DNA from: an uncultured Spartobacteria bacterium
GTDB lineage: Bacteria; Verrucomicrobiota; Verrucomicrobiia; Chthoniobacterales; Chthoniobacteraceae
Assembly (NCBI GenBank): GCA_903919125.1
Contig: CAIXGS010000072.1
Span: 1-64,000 of the forward strand
Reading direction: 5' to 3'
Length of the DNA: 64,000 nt
Shown here: piece after piece, positions 18,467-25,195 of the stretch
Position numbering within the stretch: position 1 is the first letter of the stretch
Layout of the letters: every line of letters starts with the position of its first letter
Notes under the pieces: generated by a model
Told to the model about the DNA's origin: nothing
Database searches by the model: none
Seen by the model: the letters and a program-made list of their open reading frames with translations, nothing else
Program-made: the position numbers and the translations under genes

Positions 18467-19351
18467 ATGAAAAGCACACTAACCAGCATTCTCCTCTGCC
18501 TCGTGACGTACACCGCCATGGCCGAACCCATCCGCGTGCTCGTCTGGGACGAACAACAACCGCAGCAAAAGGAGGCGTACGGCGAGAAATTTCTCGGCGA
18601 GACCATTGCGGCGCATTTGGGGCAGCAGTCCGATTTATCCGTGAAAACCGCGCGGCTCGACGAGGCGGAGCAGGGGCTGAGCGATGAGACACTCGACCAC
18701 ACGGATGTCCTCGTCTTCTGGTGCCATCGTCGCGTCAAGGAGCAGGACGACGCACGCATGGAAGCCGTCGTGAAGCGGGTACTCGATGGCAAGCTCTCCC
18801 TGATCGCGTTGCATTCCGCTCATTGGGCAAAGCCCTTCGTCCGCCTCATGCAGGAGCGCGCAAAGGCGGATGCGCTCCAGCAGCTTCCCGAGGCTGAGCG
18901 CGCCTCTGCAAAGTGGGAGTTCGTCAATGAGCAACCTTATTACAAAGGCGTCAAAAACGGTGCCCCCCTCACGCCCGCGCTCGCCCACGAGAACGGCGTT
19001 TGGAAGCTCGCACTGCCGCAATGCGTGTTCCCCGCCTATCGTGCGGACGGAGCGCCCGGTCACCTCACCACCGTGTTGCCCCAACATCCCATCGCCGCTG
19101 GATTGCCCGCGCATTGGGACATCCCGCAAACCGAGATGTACGGCGAACCCTTCCATGTCCCAGCGCCGGATGAAGTGGTGTTCGAGGAAAGTTGGGACAA
19201 AGGCGAACACTTCCGTAGCGGCTGCGTATGGAAGGTCGGAAAGGGCCGCGTGTTCTACTTCCGACCCGGCCACGAAACCTACCCCGTCTTCAAGCAAGCC
19301 GAGCCTCTTAAGGTCGTTGAAAACGCGGCACGCTGGCTCGGTGGAAAATAA
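18467..19351 (+). CDS. ThuA domain protein, secreted
   Basis: 294 residues with an N-terminal signal peptide (about 1-20, ending AMA) and a ThuA/glutamine-amidotransferase-like fold: IRVLVWDEQQ, then a LDHTDVLVFWCHRRV segment, LIALHSAHW and FRPGHETYP. ThuA proteins are common in sugar catabolic loci of Verrucomicrobia and Planctomycetes; a role in trehalose or keto-sugar metabolism is known for a few, and most are unassigned. It starts nine bases after the dehydrogenase stop and so is probably cotranscribed. Confidence 0.87.
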   Translation: MKSTLTSILLCLVTYTAMAEPIRVLVWDEQQPQQKEAYGEKFLGETIAAHLGQQSDLSVKTARLDEAEQGLSDETLDHTDVLVFWCHRRVKEQDDARMEAVVKRVLDGKLSLIALHSAHWAKPFVRLMQERAKADALQQLPEAERASAKWEFVNEQPYYKGVKNGAPLTPALAHENGVWKLALPQCVFPAYRADGAPGHLTTVLPQHPIAAGLPAHWDIPQTEMYGEPFHVPAPDEVVFEESWDKGEHFRSGCVWKVGKGRVFYFRPGHETYPVFKQAEPLKVVENAARWLGGK

Positions 19352-19362
19352 GCTGCACTGGG

Positions 19363-19593
19363 ATGTCGCGCAACACGCCCTTTCCGAGTGTCCTGCTTCT
19401 GGCTACTTTGACGGGGCTCTCCCTGCGCGCTCAGGAGTTCACGCTGAGCGAACCTCGGACTTTGCCGGAGCCCAAGCCGAAACTGCCCGTTTATAGTTAC
19501 GCGCCGGATGGTCATTACACGGTCTTACGGGAGGGAGAGTCGCTGCTCATGTTTTGGCCGGGCCACGATTCCTTCCGCACCAGTGGAGCGTGA
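19363..19593 (+). pseudogene. Truncated 5' end of a secreted-protein gene
   Basis: A clear ATG at 19363, only 11 bases after the ThuA stop, opens a 76-residue frame with a signal peptide (SVLLLATLTGLSLRAQ) and the start of a mature domain ending GHDSFRTSG. It stops abruptly where the sequence becomes TGACACTTTATCTC followed by CTCTCT runs (about 19589-19640), which resembles the dispersed repeat found elsewhere in this region. The rest of the gene is missing. Reading: last gene of the ThuA operon, cut off when the TA block arrived. Confidence 0.6.
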
Positions 19594-19673
19594 CACTTTA
19601 TCTCTCTCTAATACACTTTCTCTCTCTGAAAGTCTCGGTTGAGTTAGGGCGCCCAATGGGGAATCGTTCTCTT

Positions 19674-19934
19674 ATGACACTGGTCCTAGATTTACCCGAT
19701 TCTTGGGAAAGGCTTCTTGGACTGGATTCCGGCGAAGCAGCAACGCGCGCTCGGCAGATGCTTGTACTTGAGGGTTACCGAGAGGGGCGGCTTTCCCGAG
19801 GGCAGGTTTCCGAAATGTTAGGTTTGGGATTTCACGAGACGGAGGCTTTTTTGGCGCAACATCACGCGGAGCAACATCCTGATTGGGAAGAACTGGAGGC
19901 TGGGACTGACCAATTACGCGCGCGTCTTGGGTAA
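19674..19934 (+). CDS. UPF0175 family antitoxin-like protein
   Basis: 86 residues from the ATG at 19674; an ATG at 19656 adds six residues. The sequence has the UPF0175 plan: a strand MTLVLDLPDSW, then helices with RQMLVLEGYREGRLSRGQVSEMLGL, the segment typical of these small helix-turn-helix proteins. UPF0175 genes usually precede a DUF3368 PIN-like gene, and one begins 14 bases downstream. That partner is truncated, so this may be an orphan antitoxin. Confidence 0.8.
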   Translation: MTLVLDLPDSWERLLGLDSGEAATRARQMLVLEGYREGRLSRGQVSEMLGLGFHETEAFLAQHHAEQHPDWEELEAGTDQLRARLG

Positions 19935-19948
19935 GGAGTGATCCGGTT

Positions 19949-20224
19949 TTGGTCGTGGCGGACACCACACCGTTAAACTACCTGATTCTCATTGGTCAGG
20001 AGCATGTTCTCGGAGCGCTTTTCGACAAGGTTCTCATCCCCGAGGGCTTTCTTAAAGAGCTCAAAAATCCGAAAGCGCCTGAGGCGGAGTTGCTTTGGAT
20101 TCCGGCGGGGCATGAGTGTCTGTCCCCGGTACCGGAGTGTCTGTCCCCAGAGGTTCTATCCAGTATCTGTCCATTACGGCCCACGGGTCATTCCAGCAAC
20201 CTATCACACCACTTGATTCCGTGA
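19949..20224 (+). pseudogene. DUF3368 PIN-like toxin gene, truncated by a repeat
   Basis: A TTG start at 19949 is preceded by an AAGGAG ribosome-binding site (19933-19938). The first ~53 residues look like a DUF3368 protein (VVADTTPLNYLILIG, then VLIPEGFLKELKNP), a PIN-fold family with the first catalytic Asp present. After WIPAGHE the frame runs into two copies of AGTGTCTGTCCCC (20115-20127 and 20136-20148) and family similarity ends. Full members have about 150-160 residues, so the remaining catalytic residues are lost. Confidence 0.75.
20115..20148. repeat. Dispersed repeat, two tandem cores inside the DUF3368 remnant
   Basis: Two direct copies of AGTGTCTGTCCCC, 21 bases apart start to start. 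The reverse complement, GGGGACAGACACT, is the core seen at 24.1 and 28.7 kb. The DUF3368 similarity ends here. Confidence 0.75.
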
Positions 20225-20225
20225 G

Positions 20226-20245
20226 TAAACTAAACTAAACTAAAC
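20226..20245. repeat. TAAAC pentanucleotide tandem repeat (4 copies)
   Basis: Four uninterrupted TAAAC units end two bases before the GTG start of the Phd-like antitoxin and occupy the place of its ribosome-binding site. Unit number could change by slippage and alter antitoxin translation; that effect is speculative. Confidence 0.85.
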
Positions 20246-20247
20246 CC

Positions 20248-20490
20248 GTGATAAACGTAAATACACATGAAGCTAAAACGCGATTGTCTGCGCTTCTGGA
20301 TATCGTTGAATCAGGGAAGGATACAGTCGTTATTTGCCGCAACGGCAGACCTATTGCGGATTTGGTTCGCCATGCGGAACCGGCTCCCAAACTGAGTCGC
20401 CGAGGGATGTTTCCTGAACTCAAAGGCACCATCTTGACGGATCCCACCTTGCCATTAGATGAGGACGCCTGGCCTTCGGAATTTCGTTAA
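20248..20490 (+). CDS. Phd/YefM-type antitoxin
   Basis: 80 residues. The N-terminus INVNTHEAKTRLSALLDIVESGKDTVVICRNGRPIADLV is a textbook Phd/YefM fold, written here in parts: NTHEAKTRLS and RNGRPIADLV are the family's most conserved segments. The GTG at 20248 is chosen because family proteins begin at this residue. The C-terminal tail would wrap the toxin. A PIN toxin gene starts 16 bases after its stop, making a normal antitoxin-toxin pair. A TAAAC repeat lies just upstream. Confidence 0.9.
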   Translation: MINVNTHEAKTRLSALLDIVESGKDTVVICRNGRPIADLVRHAEPAPKLSRRGMFPELKGTILTDPTLPLDEDAWPSEFR

Positions 20491-20506
20491 ACCATCAATC
20501 CCCAAA

Positions 20507-20893
20507 ATGTATCTTCTCGATACCTGCGCTATTTTGTGGCTGGCCATGGACCAGGACCAATTTTCGCCACCGCAACAACAGGCCGTTTTGGACAGTGGAG
20601 CTGATTTGTTTTTTTCATCCATTTCGGCTTTGGAAATCGCTCGGCTACAAAAGCTAGAACAAATCAAAATTCCCTCCAATGCCATACGATGGATCACCAA
20701 TGTGGCGGAAAAATATCGGCTCACGGAAATCCCAGTAAACTCTGAAATAGCCGCTAATTCCATTCTTCTACCTCAACTTCACAAAGACCCCTGTGACCGA
20801 ATCATCATCGCAACGGCTCATCTACATCGCTTCGTCATTGTTACCTCCGACGCACACATCAAAAAATATCCGAAGACTAAAATCATCGCGTAA
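20507..20893 (+). CDS. VapC-type PIN domain toxin
   Basis: 128 residues from the ATG at 20507; the frame is open further upstream but would overlap the antitoxin. PIN-fold acidic residues are visible: LLDTCAILW (first Asp, residue 5), a SALEIARL segment with the Glu, and KDPCDRIIIATA with the C-terminal Asp pair followed by VTSDAHI. The protein is predicted to be an Mg-dependent RNase, held inactive by the Phd-like protein encoded just before. Length and residues look intact. Confidence 0.9.
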   Translation: MYLLDTCAILWLAMDQDQFSPPQQQAVLDSGADLFFSSISALEIARLQKLEQIKIPSNAIRWITNVAEKYRLTEIPVNSEIAANSILLPQLHKDPCDRIIIATAHLHRFVIVTSDAHIKKYPKTKIIA

Positions 20894-20959
20894 AGCCGCA
20901 CCCCACCATCCCGAGCGTTGCAACGCTCCCCTCTCCCTTTATGTGAGCAAATAAAATTC

Positions 20960-21012
20960 AAGGCGACGCTGGGAGAGGCACTTTGGGTTTACCGCAAGCG
21001 TCTGTCCCCTGC
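20960..21012. repeat. Dispersed repeat at the 3' end of the SUMF1 gene
   Basis: The stretch GCGACGCTGGGAGAGGCACT (20962-20981) matches 24191-24210 with two differences, and GTCTGTCCCCTGCG follows at 21000-21013, abutting the SUMF1-gene stop codon (21018-21020). The same repeat therefore flanks both ends of the SUMF1 gene. Confidence 0.65.
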
Positions 21013-21017
21013 GACTG

Positions 21018-24000
21018 CTACTGGCCTGAACTACGGGCAATGCGGATACCAAGCCTATTGGGGTCAGGACCTGGCCATCCCCAGTTGCGGCGACTCACAG
21101 AAAAGTACGATAAGTCAGTGTCATTAAAACCGCCGCCTCTGAATCGACAGGCACCCCAGCACCACTCAAACATATTTCCACTCATGTCATAAATCCCGAG
21201 CTCGTTTGCTATTTTGGTTCCGCCCTTTTTTCTGGCGCCCCCAGAGTTGGCTCCATACCACCCGACTGTATCCAAGTCATTCCCCCCACTGTAAGAATAA
21301 CCGTTGCTCAACACGCCTCCTCTTGCTGCCCATTCCCATTCTGCTTCCGTAGGCAAACGGAAGCCATTCGCGCTGGGGTTGATGACGGGATCACGCTCGC
21401 CTGTCTTATACACAGCTCCATCCAGCATATATACTGGTATCTCCCCCTCCTTCTGGCTCTTCGCGTTGCACCACTTTACCGCATCATACCAGTTGGTTCG
21501 CCCTACAGGATAACCGTCATCGCTGCTACCTGTGATAAATCCATCACCACCATTTTCTAAATCCGTGTACGTGTATCCATTCGCCACAGCCCAGTCCCGC
21601 ACCGTCTTCCACTCACCCCACGTCACTTCAGTTTTACCGATTTGGAAGTCACCCACCCTCTGACCTGCTTGTCCAGAAACACTTGGCAACGTTCCTCCCT
21701 GTACGCTGACCATGTCAGAATTGCAGGCGAGGCGGAACCCGACGTGGCTGAAGCGCCAGTCCGGGTAGCAGTTGCCGATGCCGATGTTGCTGCTGCGGAA
21801 GGACACGGTAGAGCTGTCGGCGAAGTTGAGCCAACTGCCACCACGGACCCGCCGGGTGGCGTGGACGCTGACCAAGTCCCAGCACCACTCCCACACGTTC
21901 CCGCTCATATCATAGATTCCCAGCTCATTCCCCACCTTCGTTCCCACCCCTTTGGTCCCATCACTTGAATTCTCAGTGTACCACCCCACCACATTCAAAT
22001 CGTTGCCTCCACTATAAGTGTACCCTAGCGTCTGACGCCCTCCGCGCGCCGTCCATTCCCACTCGGCCTCCGTAGGCAACCGGTATCCATTGGCCATTGA
22101 GTTTACTGTCGGCTCACTCTGCCCAGTTTTAACCGTCGTGCCTTTCAACTGATACACAGGCGTCTTCCCCTCTCTCTCGCTCCGCGCATTACACCACTTC
22201 ACTACGTCATACCAACTCACATTTGTGACCGGATAGTTGTCCCCGATGCCTGCACCAACCCCCGCCAAGTCGCTGTATCCCTGCGCTATTGCCCATTCGC
22301 GCACCAACTTCCAATCGCCCCATGTGACCTCGTACTTTCCGATTTGGAAGTCACTTACAAACTGGCCCTCTGCATGAGATCCCACTGGCAGCGTTCCTCC
22401 CTGTACACTGACCATGTCCACCAAACTGCAGGCGAGGCGGAAGCCAACGCCTTCGCTAATTAAAGACGGTGCGTTATCGTTGACCCAGTTGTTGCCGCCG
22501 CGATACGCAACGGCAACGGTTGACGCCACATTACAAAGCCAGCTCCCACCTCGGAGCCTGCGCTTGGTGACATCAACAGCGTCAAAGCACCACTCCCACA
22601 CGTTTCCGCTCGTGTCATAGATCCCCAACTCGTTCGACTTTTTTTCACCAATGGCATGTACCATCCCCTTCGAATTTTCAGCCCACCATCCCACTTCATT
22701 CAACTCATCACTCCCACCGTACGTATACCCGTGCGTCTTGTTGCCCCCCCTGGCTGCCCATTCCCATTCGGTTTCCGTGGGCAACCGGTACCCATTCGCG
22801 TGCACCGTCGCAGTGGGAGCACTCTGCCCGAGCTTATACGTCGATCCATCCAGCTGATAAACGGGCGTTTTCCCTTCCATCTCACTGAGTGCATTACACC
22901 ACTTCACAGCGTCATACCAACTCACATTCATCACTGGGTAACTGTCCCCCACGCCACTACCCACGTTTGCCAAATCGTTGTAGCCGTGACTCATGGCCCA
23001 CGCTCGGACCGCCTTCCATTGACTCCAGGTAACTTCTGATTTGCCGATGAAAAATGACGATACGCTTGCTGCACCTAACTCTGAGGACGCGGGTAATGTG
23101 CCCCCGCTTACTAAAACATAATCACTTACCTTCACAGATCCGCTCGTAACACTAGTAAAACCGTTATCTACAACAACCGAGTACGTACCACCCAAAAGTC
23201 CGATTTCAGCAAGCTGCGCACTCGTTCCTGCAGCTACGGCCACACCATTGCGCATCCACTGGTAATTCAGGACGCCCAGCCCCGAGGCCTGAACCATCAA
23301 ACTACCCGAAACCATTGCTTCAGAGGGTGCCAAAGTAATCGTTGGTCCAAGAAACGCACGCAATGCAGACGGTAGTTGTGAAATCTCACCCAAAACGACT
23401 TTCCCCGGGCTTAACAATGATTTGATTGAGGCGGGCAATTGCTCCAATGCAACAGACTCCGCCGCAGGCTTAAACTCAATATCCAACTCAGCGGGCAACC
23501 CGAGCGCAGTTCCTTCTTTTGATGTCAGCATCACAGACGCCGTCGCTTTGCCCGTCTTGATGATGGGAGTGATCGCAAACCCTTCATTAAGAGTTCCACC
23601 ACTAATCCAACTTTGTACGGTACTAGTCACATCCACCGTCACAAACCGCTTGGAACCAAGTTTCTCTGGTTCAATAACTCCCAAAGTCCCTGCGTCTATT
23701 GAGGGCTGTCTAGACGTTAACGCCTCGTTCCATTCGCTGGTGACTAGATGCACCCCGAGTCCCGCTCCTTGCGCGCGCACGACTGGTATAAACAGCCGTA
23801 ACTTTGCCCAGCGGACCACAGCATCTGAGGGAATGTCATTTAGGTCAAAGTAGAGATACGACGTACGGGCGCCATCCACACTCAATGATGCCGAGGCTCC
23901 AGATGCCTTGGAGAGCGCGTTTCCGTAACCCATCGTGTCCTCGCTAGCCGGGATGGTGAGTCCGTAGGCACCACACCCGAAGCCGAACGCGACAAGATTG

Positions 24001-24029
24001 CATAGCAGGACTTTGAGCATGTTTCGCAT
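21018..24029 (-). CDS. Secreted protein with three tandem SUMF1 modules
   Basis: 1003 residues from the ATG at 24029 (ATG 24020 is possible). The frame extends upstream to 24173, but that part translates the dispersed repeat and is rejected. Order: signal peptide (about 1-22); DNRLRE-like beta domain with YLYFDLNDIPSDAVVRWA and VDVTSTVQSW (about 25-190); Ig-like domain (about 228-303); three SUMF1/FGE-type modules (about 305-537, 539-772, 773-1003). Each module has IGKxEVTW, WYDxVKWCNA, GYRLPTExEWEW and ELGIYDxSGN. The paired cysteines of formylglycine-generating enzyme are not kept: module 1 has GGSWLCN with one Cys, modules 2 and 3 have none. It therefore probably binds a ligand or surface rather than maturing sulfatases. 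Confidence 0.85.
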   Translation of the reverse strand: MRNMLKVLLCNLVAFGFGCGAYGLTIPASEDTMGYGNALSKASGASASLSVDGARTSYLYFDLNDIPSDAVVRWAKLRLFIPVVRAQGAGLGVHLVTSEWNEALTSRQPSIDAGTLGVIEPEKLGSKRFVTVDVTSTVQSWISGGTLNEGFAITPIIKTGKATASVMLTSKEGTALGLPAELDIEFKPAAESVALEQLPASIKSLLSPGKVVLGEISQLPSALRAFLGPTITLAPSEAMVSGSLMVQASGLGVLNYQWMRNGVAVAAGTSAQLAEIGLLGGTYSVVVDNGFTSVTSGSVKVSDYVLVSGGTLPASSELGAASVSSFFIGKSEVTWSQWKAVRAWAMSHGYNDLANVGSGVGDSYPVMNVSWYDAVKWCNALSEMEGKTPVYQLDGSTYKLGQSAPTATVHANGYRLPTETEWEWAARGGNKTHGYTYGGSDELNEVGWWAENSKGMVHAIGEKKSNELGIYDTSGNVWEWCFDAVDVTKRRLRGGSWLCNVASTVAVAYRGGNNWVNDNAPSLISEGVGFRLACSLVDMVSVQGGTLPVGSHAEGQFVSDFQIGKYEVTWGDWKLVREWAIAQGYSDLAGVGAGIGDNYPVTNVSWYDVVKWCNARSEREGKTPVYQLKGTTVKTGQSEPTVNSMANGYRLPTEAEWEWTARGGRQTLGYTYSGGNDLNVVGWYTENSSDGTKGVGTKVGNELGIYDMSGNVWEWCWDLVSVHATRRVRGGSWLNFADSSTVSFRSSNIGIGNCYPDWRFSHVGFRLACNSDMVSVQGGTLPSVSGQAGQRVGDFQIGKTEVTWGEWKTVRDWAVANGYTYTDLENGGDGFITGSSDDGYPVGRTNWYDAVKWCNAKSQKEGEIPVYMLDGAVYKTGERDPVINPSANGFRLPTEAEWEWAARGGVLSNGYSYSGGNDLDTVGWYGANSGGARKKGGTKIANELGIYDMSGNMFEWCWGACRFRGGGFNDTDLSYFSVSRRNWGWPGPDPNRLGIRIARSSGQ

Positions 24030-24110
24030 ATTAGCGGGGTATCCAGAGGGTCGCCGTAATGCAAGGTTGTATTTTGCACTGTCAGCCATCAAGTGCCGCA
24101 TATCCATCCC

Positions 24111-24215
24111 AAGTCCGAGGCCGCAGGGGACAGGCACTTTCTCTACTCGCTCTTCGAGGCAACCCTCTCGCAATCCGAACCGGGGGTGTGGCGACGCTGG
24201 GGACAGGCACTTTGG
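24111..24215. repeat. Longest copy of the dispersed repeat, upstream of the SUMF1 gene
   Basis: Contains GAGGCCGCAGGGGACAGGCA followed by CTTTCTCT (24116-24143), the segment TCTTCGAGGCAACCCTC with CGCAATCCGAACCGGG (about 24154-24185), and a second GGGGACAGGCACTTT (24199-24213). The first part recurs at 28.68 kb and, diverged, at 25.01 kb; the middle part recurs at 27.15 kb. From memory, such GGGGACAGRCACTTT motifs are often found around IS200-like/RAYT transposases; no transposase is present here. Confidence 0.75.
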
Positions 24216-24264
24216 TGTGCGCAGCTTTCAGTCTAATCCGCGCCTCTCCACTTGACCCAATGAC

Positions 24265-24282
24265 GTAAGACTCGCATCTTAC
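24265..24282. promoter_or_regulatory. Inverted repeat before the AbrB-like antitoxin, possible autoregulatory operator
   Basis: GTAAGA-N6-TCTTAC ends four bases before the ATG of the antitoxin gene. A perfect dyad at this place suits autoregulation by the antitoxin or by the toxin-antitoxin complex; a translational hairpin is the alternative. Confidence 0.5.
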
Positions 24283-24286
24283 TTCT

Positions 24287-24517
24287 ATGCAAACGGTCGT
24301 CTCCTCCAAAGGTCAACTGGTTCTCCCAGCTGAAATCCGGCGTGCCGATCACATCGAGCCAGGCCAGCGCTTCGAGGTCGAACGCAAGGACGCAGGGATT
24401 TACCTCCTCACGCGCGTCGCTCCAAAACCAAACGCCGGCTTTGTCGATTGGCTCCGTTCTTGCCCAGAAGCGGATTGGTTCCAGTCCATCCCCTCAGAAT
24501 CCACCGACACCCTATGA
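24287..24517 (+). CDS. AbrB/SpoVT-type (VapB) antitoxin
   Basis: 76 residues. The first 45 form a swapped-hairpin AbrB DNA-binding domain (TVVSSKGQLVLPAEIRR, then IEPGQRFEVERKDAGIYLL). The C-terminal tail, with a WLRSCPEADWF segment, is suited to binding the toxin. It overlaps the PIN toxin gene by four bases (ATGA at 24514-24517), typical of vapBC. The upstream dyad at 24265 supports autoregulation. Confidence 0.92.
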   Translation: MQTVVSSKGQLVLPAEIRRADHIEPGQRFEVERKDAGIYLLTRVAPKPNAGFVDWLRSCPEADWFQSIPSESTDTL

Positions 24518-24921
24518 GGTTCCTTGTGGACGCCAACGTCCTTAGCGAAATCACGCGACCCAGTCCCGCCCCCCAAGTCCTCGACTGGCTCGCCACCAAC
24601 GAAGCCGAACTCGCCGTGAATCCTGTGATTTTAGGGGAAATCGAATACGGCATTCTCCTGTTAGCGGTTGGCGCCAGACGCAATAGGCTCTTGGAGTGGT
24701 TCCGTGTCGGCGTGCAAAAAATACACGTCTTTGACTTCGACGCGGCAACCGCCTCCATGTGGGCCCAGTTGCTTGCCCAACTGCGAGGCAACGGCAAGTC
24801 CATGCCAGTGAAAGATAGCATGATCGCCGCTTCCGCATTCACTCACAAACTCACTGTCGTCACCCGCAACATCCGTGACTTCGAACAGTGCGGCGTCAAC
24901 GTCCTTGATCCCTTCCTCTAG
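24514..24921 (+). CDS. VapC-type PIN domain toxin
   Basis: 135 residues from the ATG overlapping the antitoxin stop. All expected PIN acidic sites are visible: FLVDANVLSE (Asp 6), LGEIEYGI (Glu), PVKDSMIAASA (Asp) and VTRNIRDF (Asp). This is the commonest form of VapC, a ribonuclease restrained by its VapB. It appears intact and is the best-preserved TA pair of the accessory region. Confidence 0.93.
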   Translation: MRFLVDANVLSEITRPSPAPQVLDWLATNEAELAVNPVILGEIEYGILLLAVGARRNRLLEWFRVGVQKIHVFDFDAATASMWAQLLAQLRGNGKSMPVKDSMIAASAFTHKLTVVTRNIRDFEQCGVNVLDPFL

Positions 24922-25007
24922 AGCCATGTCCGATCAAGCCGCCTCCGCTCCCCTTGCACTGCTTGTCTCCACCCGCTCCCGTCCTACTTACCCTCCGCAA
25001 TAACAAA

Positions 25008-25034
25008 GAGGCCGCAGGGTACAAACACTTGCTC
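25008..25034. repeat. Diverged copy of the dispersed repeat
   Basis: GAGGCCGCAGGGTACAAACA then CTTGCTC matches the 28.68-kb copy with about four differences. It lies in a 274-base gap (24922-25195) between the VapC gene and the beta-propeller gene in which no gene was recognised. Confidence 0.6.
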
Positions 25035-25195
25035 CCCCTTCTCTCGAACTGTCGGGCCACTTCGGCGCCCTTTGCCTCATTAGCAGCGAAAGCAACAGCA
25101 GCCTTTCTGCAACTAGAAATCCGTGCGCAGAGCAAGGCCTGGGATGGCAGCACCGGGATCGATGCCATTGGCCCATTAGCCCAGACCCGAAGGCG

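Noticed and set aside
21018..24029. Sulfatase maturase (FGE) for the two sulfatases
   Set aside because: The paired catalytic cysteines are missing in all three modules.
24030..24173. Upstream extension of the SUMF1 gene
   Set aside because: The extra 48 residues translate the dispersed repeat and precede a proper signal peptide at 24029.
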